64,000 nt of DNA from Lineus longissimus (lineage: Eukaryota > Nemertea > Pilidiophora > Heteronemertea > Lineidae): contig NC_088321.1 in the NCBI RefSeq assembly GCF_910592395.1, positions 14,386,001-14,450,000 of the forward strand, written 5' to 3'. Below, piece after piece: positions 36,120 through 48,000 of the stretch. The notes beneath the pieces were generated by a model. The model saw only the letters and a program-made list of their open reading frames with translations. It was not told where the DNA came from and made no database searches. How positions within the stretch are numbered: position 1 is the first letter of the stretch; the number at the start of each line of letters is the position of its first letter. Made by a program: the position numbers and the translations under genes.

Positions 36120-37290
36120 AGACTGGCGCCAGCTCTTCAACAAACACATGCAGTGAACAGACCCTGCTCAAACAACTTCATCAATTCGTGGTCACACCTT
36201 GTCTTGTGCAGACGTACGTATTCTTAGCTCAATCTCACTTTCCTCGTCCCCGAGATCCAATCGCTGTTATTGATCATCAGTTTCAACTCGTTCTGTTCCA
36301 AATGACCTGAAAGAATACAAAGGTCATCCTAGGTCATTCGATATGATATGATTGATATCAACCAACACCAATACTGTCCACCGCTGTTTTCAAAACTGGC
36401 TCACAATCCAAATATTGACAGTTTCCCTCTCGATACTTTCATCACACCATCATTGATTGCCTTTAAATGTTCCTTTCCTGTAATTAAGCCATCGTGGCCC
36501 AATACTATTGAGACAACTCCATTGGGCTTCATTCCTTGAAGGTCTGTGCCAGTGACGTGTCTTATAAATGGCCCTTGGGGCAAAACTTCAGAATTGGGTT
36601 TGGTTTCAGTGGCTATTTTCTCATCCTCTCTCTCAAATGAATGGCAGACAATTAAGCCTAGAAATGAGTTCTAGCCCTCAAAGTCTGCTGTGAATCTCGA
36701 ATATTGTTGGACCTGCAGCTGGCGTAATGTGGATTTCACCACGGGCAATTGAATAACAGCTGAAGCACTGCAACAGGTTTTCATGAGAGTGATTGAAATA
36801 CTAGCCTATTTGAAATCATTTCAACCCTTTCTTGTCCACTGCCCATTGTAATGATTATGTGGCATCTTCATGACCAAGGGTCCACATACTCCTCCTATCT
36901 AATTGACCAGCCACCTGTCCTCTATACAAATTTGACCCTATTTTCTGCTCTGTTAACAAAACTATTCAATCATGAATAATAAATGTGGAGGACTAAATAC
37001 TATGCATTCAGTTGTGTCTTCAGTGTACAGGCTGGCACAAAAGTAAATTGCCACCTGAAATTGGTAAATGTGTATTTTTTCCCAATATTTCAAACCGTTC
37101 CCAAATCAATACACCATTGTGGGGACGCGTTATTTACAAAACAATCAAACCATCATTTGGCTGCTTCATCAAACAATCGATTTATCTGATAGCATTGAAA
37201 TACTAGGGAATACATTTGGGGATGTTTACTTTTGCCAAACTCTGTATGTATGAAAATCCTGAAGATTATTCGACTTTTGCCATTTTACGC
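36120..37290. other. Interval upstream of the candidate 5' exon
   Basis: No array or element. If the exon at 37293 is real, this is intron or promoter-proximal sequence; I see no TATA box or CpG island in it. Confidence 0.4.
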
Positions 37291-37292
37291 AG

Positions 37293-37639
37293 CTGCCACC
37301 AGTCACCTGTTACAACTCCTCCAGACAAAAAGAGCAGAACAGATTGAATCAAATCAAAAGTCTTCTTCCATTGTTCGTGGATCTATCGGTGAAATGGCAC
37401 ATTCGAATCCCTGTCCTCAAGTCAACCTTTCGCAGAATGCCGCCCCATTTGTACCAAAATTTGGGTCATACCCTGTCGGGTCTGTTCCACTGCAAGGTCA
37501 GTTTGAGATTGCGCCTTCGCCCGTCTCATATGGGCCTACGCCGTCTTCAGGTGTGGCGCCTTCTGCCAGCATGGTGCCGTCACCGGGCATGGCGCTGCCT
37601 GATATGATGGAGGGATCGCCATGTTTCATGGATGCTCAG
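37293..37639 (+). CDS. Candidate exon with start codon and PAM2-like motif (SECISBP2/SECISBP2L-like N-terminus)
   Basis: The acceptor is cattttacgcag, with AG at 37291-37292, behind a pyrimidine tract. 101 nt of 5' UTR precede ATG 37394 in good context (gaaATGG). 82 codons follow to the donor CAG|GTTTGT (GT at 37640-37641), ending in phase 0. Residues 10-23 read VNLSQNAAPFVPKF. This fits the PAM2 pattern L-x-x-x-A-x-x-F-x-P, which binds the MLLE domain of poly(A)-binding protein. SECISBP2 and SECISBP2L, which bring selenocysteine machinery to SECIS elements, also start with a short acidic/polar stretch followed by a similar LSxxxxPFxP phrase. The rest is Pro/Ser-rich and disordered-looking. 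Other PABP partners (PAIP, Tob, PAN3, eRF3) are alternatives. The L7Ae RNA-binding domain that would settle it is not in the window. Confidence 0.42.
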
Positions 37640-38139
37640 GTTTGTGGTTTTGTGGTTTTGGTTTCCGCTTGTTCTTGAATTCGGGGCAGACAGAAGCCCA
37701 TGAAAAATATCTGTTGATATTCATTTCCAAATGACACGCTGTTAAAAATGCTGGCGAAAAATACCCTGTGTTTTCTTACATCCCTGTTTGTCATCTCCAC
37801 GATCACAATCCGCGATGTGCAGCGCTGATAATAGCAACGACGGGAAATTACTCGTCATGCGAGCTCTCCAGTTGGAGGAGACAGGAAGTGAAGGGAGATT
37901 TGGGCGGAAGTTTGATACATGATCCGATGTCGTTGCTATTGTTGTTGTTTATACGGTGTCATGTGGAAGGATTGTGTTTTTGGACAGGAGAAGTTATGGA
38001 TGCGTTCATTTTTGGTTTTGATGTGTTTTTAGCGAGAACTTGTGTTCTTGGACAGGTTTCTTTACTGCTTTCCTATTTTATGTTTAGTTGCAAACCCAAG
38101 TTTTACTTTTCAGAAATTTGTTGATAATTTACCACGACA

Positions 38140-38411
38140 ACCAAAATTACCAAAAATTACAAAAATTACAAAAATTACAAAAATTACAAAAATTACAAAA
38201 ATTACAAAAATTACAAAAATTACAAAAATTACAAAAATTACAAAAATTACAAAAATTACAAAAATTACAAAAATTACAAAAATTACAAAAATTACAAAAA
38301 TTACAAAAATTACAAAAATTACAAAAATTACAAAAATTACAAAAATTACAAAAATTACAAAAATTACAAAAATTACAAAAATTACAAAAATTACAAAAAT
38401 TACAAAATTAC
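38140..38411. repeat. 9-bp microsatellite (caaaaatta)n
   Basis: About 29 nearly perfect units. Its multiple-of-three period without stops produces several 120-140-codon spurious frames on both strands. It lies between the exon at 37293-37639 and the recursive-splice-like site at 38500. Confidence 0.97.
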
Positions 38412-38478
38412 CAAGATTTTCAAATATGTCATTTTGTGCTGGATATAAAAGGTGGTAAATTTTATACGTTTTTATGTT

Positions 38479-38506
38479 TTTTTCCACTTTGTCTTTACAG
38501 GTAAGT
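38479..38506 (+). promoter_or_regulatory. Recursive (ratchet) splice site candidate
   Basis: A long pyrimidine-rich run (tttttttccactttgtcttt) leads into ACAG|GTAAGT, with the junction at 38500/38501. A strong acceptor fused to a consensus donor is the hallmark of a zero-length recursive-splicing exon. It could also be the start of a short exon: the frame from 38501 stays open for 25 codons. Confidence 0.45.
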
Positions 38507-38529
38507 GTTTGGCCGTCACCTTGGCAACC

Positions 38530-39155
38530 AGAGATTTCCTATTTTTTGCAGAATGTGCCAATAACTAATTATCTATAATTGATATAATTGACCCTGAATT
38601 TTGCCAAAAAAGTGACCCAAACAGGCATCCTTTTGCCAGAGTAGATCACATATCAATTCTACCTACCTCAGCTGTTCAGCATTACTGACTGCAACAGAAA
38701 TTTTTATTGAGTTACACAGACCGATTTCTAAAAAAGCATTTTCGTTGTGCGTTAAATTTCCCCGGAGGAAACGAGTGAAATGAATTCATGAGATTTTCTC
38801 GATTTATTGAGTTCAGCCTTGTCGCAAAAAGTGATCGGGTAATTCGGTGAATTGAAATAGTCTATTTTCTGGTGACGTTGCTTAGGCGACACTTTTGATT
38901 TTAGGAAAGATTTTGGAATTCAAGAATAGAGCAAAAAAGATTCACCTTCGTGATTCGGTGGCACAATTGGCAGACTTCTAATCGATAAATTCTAAGTCTG
39001 AAATTTACCTCTAAAGTCAACTGGCATGTTTCTAAATGGCTTAATCATATTCTTCAAGCGCTGTTCAAATGCGTGATTTATATTGCTGCTACTGCGATTA
39101 TAATCGCTGCTATCTGCGACAAAAGATCTCTTCTCTGCAGGGTCGTCCAGTACCA
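38530..39155. other. Unannotated interval; nothing recognised
   Basis: Unique AT-rich sequence, presumably intronic if the exon call at 37293-37639 holds. Confidence 0.4.
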
Positions 39156-39159
39156 AGTC

Positions 39160-39495
39160 AACTTCCACTTGCATCTGCATAAATCAGCAACATTGGCAAA
39201 CTCTTTCAGAATGTGATGTACTCCCAGATCGGGCCCAGATTGAGCTGTCAGTCATTGAGGTGATCGGTTTCAATACAATCCTCGCTTCTGAAACCTTAGC
39301 TAGCTTAACTTCCACTGTTTCTCGATGAACCAAGGCAACTTTCCACTTGCATCTTTGTAAATTGGCAAAGAAGATTGGCATACTATTTCAGAACACGCTT
39401 TACTCCCCTGATCGTGCTCACATTGAGCTGTCAGTCACTGAGGTGATTTGGCGTAATTCAAGCCGTGTTTCCAAATGTAAAACTCAGGTAGAGGT
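39160..39495. repeat. Diverged tandem duplication, about 178 bp
   Basis: 'ttccacttgcatctgcataa' near 39164 and 'ttccacttgcatctttgtaa' near 39341 start the two copies. Each is followed by 'ttggca', 'tactcccagatcg' or 'tactcccctgatcg', and 'attgagctgtcagtca'. Confidence 0.75.
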
Positions 39496-40219
39496 AATCT
39501 TGAGCATGTGGAGTGACAGATCTGTAGCAATAGTTTTGAAACTGTGGAAGAACTGAAAGAGGTGCTCTTGGCTCTTCTGAGAGTGCCCCGCAAACTAGCA
39601 ATTTTTGTCAGTGACCGTCCTTAATCACAAGTGACAAATTCGCTTGTTTGCCATAGTCAGCGCAGGGAAAACAGCGTCAGAGGTGTTGTAACATGATGTG
39701 TCGCAACACTCGCAAAAAATCCAATATTTCAGTTTTAGTGACGTGTGGCGCATTTTGTGATGCTAGATTTATCTCCAGTTCAAATGATTATCTCTAGGGA
39801 CTGTCTCCCTCTCAATCCAGATTATCGTCAAATTTTAAAAGTGCCCAGCCCGAGGGTATAAACAGTAGGGGTGACATCCAGATTCTCATGGGACACAGTC
39901 CTTTATGACACTATGACAAGCCAGGTTGCCAAACTTGTCCCAAGGTCACTAATATTCATCACATCTTAACGAAACTAATGCATGTGGGGCCACTGGGATG
40001 AGGTTGACAAAAAGATGAGATTTAGTTTCGAATTAGTCCCCAGGTTATTGTACTCCCAGGAGATGTTAAAGAACCCAATGTATTAAGAACTCCTGGGATA
40101 GAGGTTGACTTCCCCGTGGCTGGCCACCTGCTTCAAAAATCTTTTACTGATTTGCTTCCATGAAATGACACGATGTTTTGATATTCTTCTGGGGAGGATT
40201 TAAAAAATGCATCTTTGAG

Positions 40220-40385
40220 CTGTTGGATTGGCGCAGTGGATACATCAGAACCTGTCACCTGAGAGGTCCGAGATTCGATTCCCTGTCAGTATTCGGTACA
40301 ATCGTGTAATGGAGAGGGCGACTCTCTTCGACAGCGTAGGTGTCCTCCAGGGTCTCCGGTTTCCCCCTACTTACATTCTGCTGGT
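40220..40385 (+). mobile_element. tRNA-derived SINE (family 1), second copy
   Basis: 'attggcgcagtggatacatc' (A box) and 'ccgagattcgattccctg' (B box). The body 'gagggcgactctcttcgaca' and 'tgtcctccagggtctccggt' matches the SINE at 11421. Confidence 0.8.
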
Positions 40386-40389
40386 CGCA

Positions 40390-41900
40390 AAGTATGCGAA
40401 ATTAAAACGTTCAGGATATTTCTCAGTTTTCCTACTCAATGTTTCGACAATCATTTCCCACTTAAGAAATTCTGCCAACAAAGCTCTGTACCGTTCTTGA
40501 TGCCTTTGTTTTAGGACCTGATCCTTCGGCGCGTCAACCAGTCTCGGGAGGACTGACCCTATTATCAAGTTTCGTACCTTCATTACCTGGAGAGCTCCCG
40601 TCTTTGTCGTGCCGTGTCTCCACACTTTGATCCAATTGAATGCTGGGATGGCTACGTTAATTTCATCGCCGATCTTATTAGCTTCGATTAATTGCTCCAG
40701 TGTTTAGGCTCTGGGAAAACCCCGCATAATTTCCGCTATTTTTGACAATATTTCCGACCTAAAAATCTGATGACACCAGTAACCCAATTTTTAGAGGAAA
40801 GTGATGAGGCTCCTAATGGGCTTGGAAGTTTGGTCCGGCATGCAAGGAGATGTGCTTATGTCATCATACTTGTCATTGCAGTATCTAGTTGATGCCAGTT
40901 ATGGATAAAAGAAACCATGTTGTTTGGTCAACTCCAGATTCAGACTCGCATTGCTGTCCTCACCAACCTCATAATTCCAATTCCATGAGAAGCAGCAAGT
41001 CAATAAATGGGTTTACAGTCTGTCACGCAAAAAAAGGCAATCTTCTCGGAAGCATGGATCACCTTAACAAATCCTGTGGGGCTCCTCAAGAGCCAACAGG
41101 TGAGAAGTTATTAGGTCTTATCACTTTCGCGTCACCTCAGGGGGACCCCACAGGTAATATGGTTACTTGCTGTGGAACTGGGGATCTTCGAGGAAGAACT
41201 TGTGTACAGGAGTAGCTCTACTAGGTTAAAGGCCTTCTCTGGTCTTTCATCCTGTCCAAAGGTCTGCCTCAAAATGCGTGCACAAGTAAAAAAAGAAACA
41301 TAAAACATAGCGCACATCAGTGTAAGCGCAGGACAAGATCCACAACGAGTCTTGCACAGAGCATGTCAGAGGTATGGCTTAAACCATGAGCAGGGAATTG
41401 GAGGGGTTGCCTGAGACTTTTTGGCGAGTTGGAGAAAACAATTTTGGGTTGAAAAGTCATGGTCAATGGGGGAGTTTGGTAGCAAGAATCTGAAAGAGAG
41501 AGATCTCAATTTCATGGTTGGTGAAGATGAGGGTGGCAGGGGACAAAATTATCACCAATTGAAGACACTTCATTTTCCGCAGCCAAAACGAGAAATCGCT
41601 TTGAAGTATGTGTCTTCTGGAACCATTACAACAAAGACATTATCGTTAGGCTAACCGGCTCAGCTGCTCAAAGCTCTGTGACATTTCAGTAGGGGATTCT
41701 CGTTTCCGTCAAGTCAGCTGTTTGTAGCCGCGGATATCTTTATCAGGCCATCTCGCTACAGATGTACCATTAGCTTGAGTGGTGTTATACACTTAGTGTA
41801 CATGTGTTAGCGCGGGGCTCCACATGGGCAACAAGCCTGGCAGTCTCTTTATGACGAATAAGAAGGAAATTTGTACAGAAAAATCAAGTTGCCTTGCCTG
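40390..41900. other. Interval with weak exon-like frames
   Basis: 40892-41099 is open (ATG to a consensus donor CAG|GTGAG) after an acceptor-like TTGCAG at 40881, but a stop lies in frame between acceptor and ATG. 41421-41654 is also open. Neither gives a recognisable protein, so they are left uncalled. Confidence 0.4.
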
Positions 41901-41904
41901 GGAT

Positions 41905-41965
41905 TCGAACCACAGATCTTTGGATTGCCTGTCCACTGCTCTACCATTCGAGTATCTAAATTAGG
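41905..41965 (-). mobile_element. tRNA-like sequence, SINE head or tRNA pseudogene
   Basis: On the minus strand: 'gaatggtagagcagtggaca' (A box) and 'ctgtggttcgaatcccagg' (B box), correctly spaced. The T-stem is poorly paired, so a working tRNA is unlikely. Confidence 0.5.
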
Positions 41966-42160
41966 CCTCGATTTTTCGAAAGATTATTTTAATGTTGTAC
42001 ACATAAGTCGTGAGAAGGCAATCTTGTTTTAACCCCTCGGCCATACCGCACTGTCTGTCCGTCTGTCCAACCATCGAGAGGACGTAAACACTCTAACATA
42101 AGACTGCTTCAAGATTTTCTTTTCATTTATGTGGTTAATGTGTATTGAAGAACTGATATA

Positions 42161-42262
42161 CAGTAGAACCTTTCCGTCGCGGAAACCCTCGGAACTGACA
42201 AACACTGTCCTTAATAGAGAGGTGTCCTGTCTACAGAGGTCAAATTGTATTGAAAAGACCAT
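42161..42262 (+). mobile_element. Pogo-like MITE, copy G, 3'-truncated
   Basis: Begins TA-CAGTAGAACCTTTCCGTC and keeps 'cactgtccttaatagagagg', 'tgtcctg' and 'gaggtcaaattg'. It breaks off near 42262, with the right terminus lost. Confidence 0.8.
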
Positions 42263-42264
42263 TA

Positions 42265-44330
42265 CTCAGCCGTTACTCTTCATAAACGACACAGGATTGT
42301 CGAATAATAGCACCTAAAAAACTCCCTGACCAGTCCTGAAGATGGTATGTGAAATGAATATAGGGAATTCTGAGATTAACGTTTCTGTGGCTTTTTTGGC
42401 CTGCCCTGTATAAACATGTCAGTCCACGTTGCCAACACGCTCGACTAATCAACTCCGACTTATGCGCCATTTTCCGTCTCATAAAATAATCGCGATCGTG
42501 CGCCGAGATCAACAATAGGTTTCAGCAAATTCATAATGCTGGCTTTCATCGCTCGTCAACGCGACTGAATTGAAAATTCGTCAATTAATTTCATTCCACT
42601 TTGGTGATTAATTCCACGGATCGTGGATTTGAGCGGGCGCGTCTAAAACAATATGCAGAATATGAACGGGATTAGCCGCTAGCCGCTAAATCGATGCATT
42701 GTAGCATGTTGCTATTGTGTTTGATTGTATTGCTAGTCCTTCTTCTGGGTGTGGTACAATGGGAATTATTTATAATGTGCGATGGAGAGATTTGCACTAA
42801 TATTGAGAGCGATTGAATCTTTGACCGTTCATACACCGAAACCTGGGCTCACTCTGAGAAATAGGGCTCAGCCTTTTTGGCACAGTGACTTCCCTGGCTT
42901 TTGATCTGAAAGTGTCAGCCCTTCCCATGTTTTATCAAGTTTTTTTACGTGGAAACTAAAAAAGAGACTTCAGACTTTGTACATAGGTATTGTCCCTTTA
43001 GATGCAGAAATGTAAAAAAAAAATTTTCGTATGAAAATAAGGCATATGTATGTTGTCCCTTTAATGCGCTGTGATCGCCTCATTGGACTGAACTCAGTAT
43101 GTAGTTGTGCCAGGGTGTGGTCTTCAAGTCGCTTCATATACCTGGTTATTATTGCCTTCTGTTTCCAAGGAAACGTGAGAAACTTCAAAATGAAAAGTTA
43201 GCAATTTTCCGGTCACGATTTCATCTTTGTCTCGCGATGATTGAGAGATTGTGATACGTGATGCAACTGGTTTTCGTGATGATCGAGACATGTTTCACCA
43301 TCAGTGGGCTGTATGTGATCTCGTGGGTTTCACATCCAGGTATGCGAGCGGAGAAAATTTCAAGTAGTGTTTGATGTTTACGAAGATACAGGAGATATAT
43401 AGCAGCCTGAGTTTATGATTTGAAAGCCAAAACAAGTTGTTGTGCAAATTAAAATGCATTTGTGGTACAGACAGTATGAGTTTAAACGCATTTTGTACCT
43501 GTTGTATGCTGGCAAAGGCCCTGTTCCTAGGATGATCATGATGATGGGGCCTCGCCCCTAAAAATCAGTTACTTTTTAAAATGCTCCGAAAACGAGTGAT
43601 TGATGTCCATGCCTATTGGTTAAATTGCAGTCAATCGTCATGTTGTCACGGTTATGTCGTACGTTACAGTGAGAGAGATTTCTCGTTTGTGAGCTTTTAA
43701 AACACTGTCTGAACTGCTCCCCCTTCTTATGCCAGATTGCCAACTAAATTCAACATCCAAGATTTCTAAATTCATCCCTGACCCCCTCAAGATGTCGAAC
43801 AATTTCAAATGACTTCTCGATTTCTAGCAGCCGTCATCTCAGTTCAAAAGGAATTCATGACCGGCGTTGATAAAATGTCAGCGTGCCATTTCTACAGTAA
43901 TTCCAATAGCAGCCTCATTATTGAAGATAATTTGCGTTTGGCTCGGGGCGACGGTAAATACAAGAGGAGGAGGCGAGTGTCTTACAAACATATAAATCCA
44001 TATAAGAGCTTGAGGGGCGGTTTTATAGTTTGCAAACCCTGGATGGATGAATTATAATCGGATGTACTCTCCCTTTAAACATTTTCTCCTCGCGTCTGTC
44101 CGTCGAGTTTGTCCGAGAGTGGTAGATTGTGCTAACCTTGAGGTAACCCACCGACTGTATTCTCCCCCGAGGCATAAGACATTGCGGCTGATGACATCTC
44201 GTAGCGTAGCGCTTAATATGTTGGCAGTTTTCCGCATGCTTCTGGTCACCAGTGCTGCAGTTTATTACGTTGGTGTCTCCTTTGTAAGTGGATTAACTGT
44301 TCTTTGGCGATGGTTATGTCTCCGTTAGGA
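42265..44330. other. Unannotated interval; nothing recognised
   Basis: No arrays or element ends. 44090-44330 is CpG-richer and open on both strands without splice framing. Confidence 0.4.
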
Positions 44331-44336
44331 TACATA

Positions 44337-44514
44337 CAGTAGAACCTCTCTTAGTGGACACCTCTCTATTAAGGACAACCTCTCTATTAAGGACACTAGT
44401 TTTGGTCCCAAATTGGTTGTTTCCATTCAATTTGACCTCTCTAATCAGGACACGTGTCTATTAAGGACAGCACTTGTCAGTCCCATGGGTGTCCTTGATA
44501 GAGAGGTTCTACTG
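44337..44514 (-). mobile_element. Pogo-like MITE, copy H
   Basis: CAGTAGAACCTCTCTTAGTG and GAGAGGTTCTACTG ends, TA at 44335-44336 and 44515-44516. This is one of the best preserved copies. Confidence 0.9.
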
Positions 44515-44640
44515 TATTTTATCAACGGTGGGACTATGGGTCATTTTGAAGTACCCGCAGAGGTAGAACCAAAGCTTGTTCTTTGCATCATCAGTTTCAC
44601 TTGTGGGAGGGGTATGAGGACATGACGTCTTTTACCTGCA

Positions 44641-44830
44641 AGGAGCAGTGGTAGCGTAGTGGAACGAGAGTCGGCCTCATCATCGAGAGGTCGTAGGTTC
44701 GACTCCCGACTGAGTCACTGCTCGGTTCCCCTGCTGGTCGATTTCAAGTGAGCGCCTTCTGGTTGCTCCTTGAAACCCCTGATTGATTTCTGTGGAGACC
44801 GGGATAATGATATGGTTTCCCAAAGGCTAA
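44641..44830 (+). mobile_element. tRNA-Met-like SINE, tandem copy 1
   Basis: Head 'gtggtagcgtagtggaacga' and 'gtcgtaggttcgactcccga' with 'cctcatcatc' in the anticodon arm. The body 'gagcgccttctggttgctcc' and 'ttgaaacccctgattga' is shared with the adjacent copy. The tail is cut short ('atatggtttcccaaaggct'). Confidence 0.85.
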
Positions 44831-45070
44831 TAGGGGCAGCGGTAGCGCAGTGGAAGAGAGTCGGCCTCATGATCAGGAGGTCGTAGGTTCGACTCCCGAC
44901 CGAGTCGCTGCTTGGTTCCCCTACTGGTCGAGTTCAAGTGAGCGCCTTCTGGTTGCTCCTTGAAACCCCTGATTGAGAGACCGGGGTAATAATATGATAT
45001 CCCAAAAGAGCTTTGAAAAGGGAAACCTGGAAAAGCGCTATATGAGAACTCTATATCATTATATTATTAC
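44831..45070 (+). mobile_element. tRNA-Met-like SINE, tandem copy 2, full tail
   Basis: Head 'gcggtagcgcagtgg' and 'ggcctcatgatcaggaggtc' matches the elongator tRNA-Met layout, with CAT in the anticodon position. B box 'taggttcgactcccgac'. It has a full body and a 3' end 'aaaagcgctatatgagaact' then ATT repeats, like LINE tails. The pair is head to tail, 190 bp apart. Confidence 0.87.
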
Positions 45071-45074
45071 CTTG

Positions 45075-48000
45075 AAAATATCTATAAAACTTAATCAAGA
45101 GCATGAAATTTACTTAATAGCCTCATTTCAGGGTCCTCAATTCCCCAGAAAAACTTGAAACGGGTTAAAAATGTTTTTCCTGGAATTTGAGAGTGCTAGT
45201 TATCATCCATGAGGACATTCTCAGCTTGATAGTTATACAAAAGTACAAAAAAATGCTTGGGCACATACTTCACACAAACTTCTTAAGATTTGGAGCGTGG
45301 CTCATCAAAATTTTAGTGGCAGGAGAACCAGCTTTTATTGACGAACAAATGTGGTGTTATTACACCGCTCAGGTGGTATGGTAAGCTCGATAAATTGGGT
45401 CTAACTCGGTTGGAATGATCGCAGGGAACCGCATGTTAAATTATGCATGTTTCTAAGTTGATTAACGCGAAGAGTGGACACAAAAGTATAGCCGGAGTGG
45501 TTATGTGGGAAGTTTTTGGTCGTGCTGGGATGGAGATTGAAGGTGAAAGGAGTGATGGGTAATGGGTATTTGGTGTCCACAGAAAAATGGACAGCGGTGA
45601 AAAAAGCGACAGTTGGAGACAGAATCGGATGAAATATCGCATAAAATTATGTTACCTGTTGTTCTCACCAGGTGGCAGCACACGGGATTGATGAGGCAAT
45701 TGGTTTTGACCGCCATTTTTATGATGATGTCGCATGCACTTATTAGCGAATTGATGTTATCACATGATCTTAACAAACTCCCTCAGCCATCGGAGCTTAT
45801 TGCTGTGACATGCATGATGCGACCTTGAAGCAGTGGACAAGATTGACACAAAAATATCATGGTAATTTCACCTACTTTCTTGGCTCTAGGTGGCCATCTT
45901 TGAAAATCTTATTTTCTCTCTAGAAATCTCCTTAGAACTTCAGACGTTTTGATCTTACGATTATTTCACAGTAAGAAAAAACTTAAGTACGAGGTTACCT
46001 TTGATGCCTCATGGGGACTAGGTTTCAAGTTTGCTCAAGCATTTTGTTCCTCGTCTCCACTTTAATAGGAGCAGTGGGGGTCATTGTTTTAGATGCACCA
46101 CCCATCGGGTACAAATAATGCGTGCTTTCTTTTGTAAATACTAAAATGGGGACTGACGCTGGGGTTGATTCTAAAACATGGAATCAAGCTGTGCGAGATG
46201 GCCAGGTAAACGAAATCTTGTATGCATCGGAAACGCTGATCGGAGTAAACATTGTTCTGACATCGTTTTCACGTCTTTTGGTTTTGGATCGTAATGGATA
46301 CATAGGCATGTAGTACTTCTCCTTGTCAGTAGGGGGCATTGAGTTCAAAGTAATTCATGCACGTATCTATGATTTTAGAACTTAGTATTAAGGTAGCTCA
46401 TGCTGCGATGCAAGAAGAAAAACACCTTATTTTGCTCATGTTCTTATGAATTCATCTTTCTTGTCTTGGCAGCTGAGTTTGTTTATTCTTGGTTACCGTA
46501 GTGATCAGTAAGTCCTTGGCAAAGTGCTTGGCGATTTACAACTTTATTTCAAAGATAGGACCATGTTAAAAACAAGTTCTTATCCATAAGACATAAAAAA
46601 TTAAACGACCACATAGACATTTCATCCGCCCAAAAAATTTTGATAATGGAGGCAGTGACCACATAGATGACCCACAAAGTAACTTTTTACATGACTTGTA
46701 GTCTTCTCACACGATGCATTTCATCACCCTAAACAAATCTTAAAAAGTAGTCGGGCAACAACTGCGATAAACTAACAAGGATGACCAACTCCATGTTGTA
46801 AAAAAGCATATTGTCTCACGCGACGTATGGTCATCAGTCACCGTGCCATCCTTCTTGTCCAAAACCGCAACCTCTCTGCCAATAACGGCGCCTTTCCCTG
46901 ACATTATCCACGATACTTCAAAGAAGAAGATAATTAATGCCTCGCAAAGTACACCCGCAAATGTGCTCGGAATGCGAATAGTGGCAAGTGCAACATCTGC
47001 TGCGGGACTCTGAAATTATGCTTTGGATCTCTTGCGGGAATTGGGAAAGAAATGGGTTGTTTGTCTTGAGATGTTAGTGTGCATTGTCAGTGTTTTTTGG
47101 CTGAGTGCATTTGGAGTGGGGTGTTGGAAAGTGTCTGTATTCTTTGTGGTCTCGGAGGTGTGAATGAGAATCAGCATTAAAGATAGTTTGTTCAATGGAA
47201 TTTTATAAGATTTACAAAGTCATTTTCCACGAGAAAAATCTTTTGAGAAAGTTTTTTCTTGTCGTTTTTCACCCGTTTCTCCACATGTGACGCGACAAGC
47301 GCATAACAATTCGTAATTTGTAATTTGTGTAATTTTCAAAACCACCCTATTGTCAGGTCGTTTGACGAACTCGTGGTCAAATTATGAAAAATACCAGACA
47401 AATTTAGAACAATTCATATGTAAGGTCCACACATTGATTAAATATGCATTTATTAATTAATGATAATATACTCTGATGTAATAATATTATATAGACTCCC
47501 CATAATAGTTTATTTACGAGCATAAATTGTTTATATATAACCATGACAGGCTTGGCTGTGCTCTGCAAATAATATCAAAGATTCAATATTTTATGACCAT
47601 GAAATAATGAGCTCTAATTAGTACACCTGATGTAGAGCTTAGAATATGGGTCTTTGTTAACCCCTTCAAGTGCACATGCCCCTAACAAAGAATTTCTGGC
47701 CTTTAGAGTCTTGTGAACAAAGGCAAATTATGATGTGCCTTTTGTGGGGACATTTTTTTCTGGACCTTCCTGTACGTTACGTGCCTTTGCAAAGTCCAGT
47801 TTATGAAAAGCATTCTCATCTGTTAAGGCCTATGTTCAGACCAACTACTATACATGCTTCCCGAAATTGGTGGCGTAGGTTGGAACTAACTTTTTCCCTC
47901 TTGTCCGTCATTAAAGGCATTCAAGTGTGTTGGTCAGCCATGACTATCTCCTTTGTCCCTCCACCATAAGGCCTAGTTTCCCCTTCACTATTTCGGACAC

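Noticed and set aside
35634-36227. 197-codon plus-strand frame
   Set aside because: Driven by the 29-bp array with no stop in any frame; the peptide cycles through three translations of the same DNA.
38042-38504. Overlapping 120-140-codon frames (KIT, QKL, FVI repeats)
   Set aside because: Shadows of the (caaaaatta)n microsatellite on both strands.
40882-41099. Possible exon with TTGCAG acceptor and CAG|GTGAG donor
   Set aside because: An in-frame TAG lies seven bases after the acceptor; only usable as a first coding exon, with no other support.
41905-41965. Functional tRNA gene on the minus strand
   Set aside because: A and B boxes present but the T-stem and acceptor stem do not pair well.
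44831-44905. Functional tRNA-Met(CAT)
   Set aside because: Followed by a SINE body duplicated in the neighbouring copy; acceptor stem imperfect.
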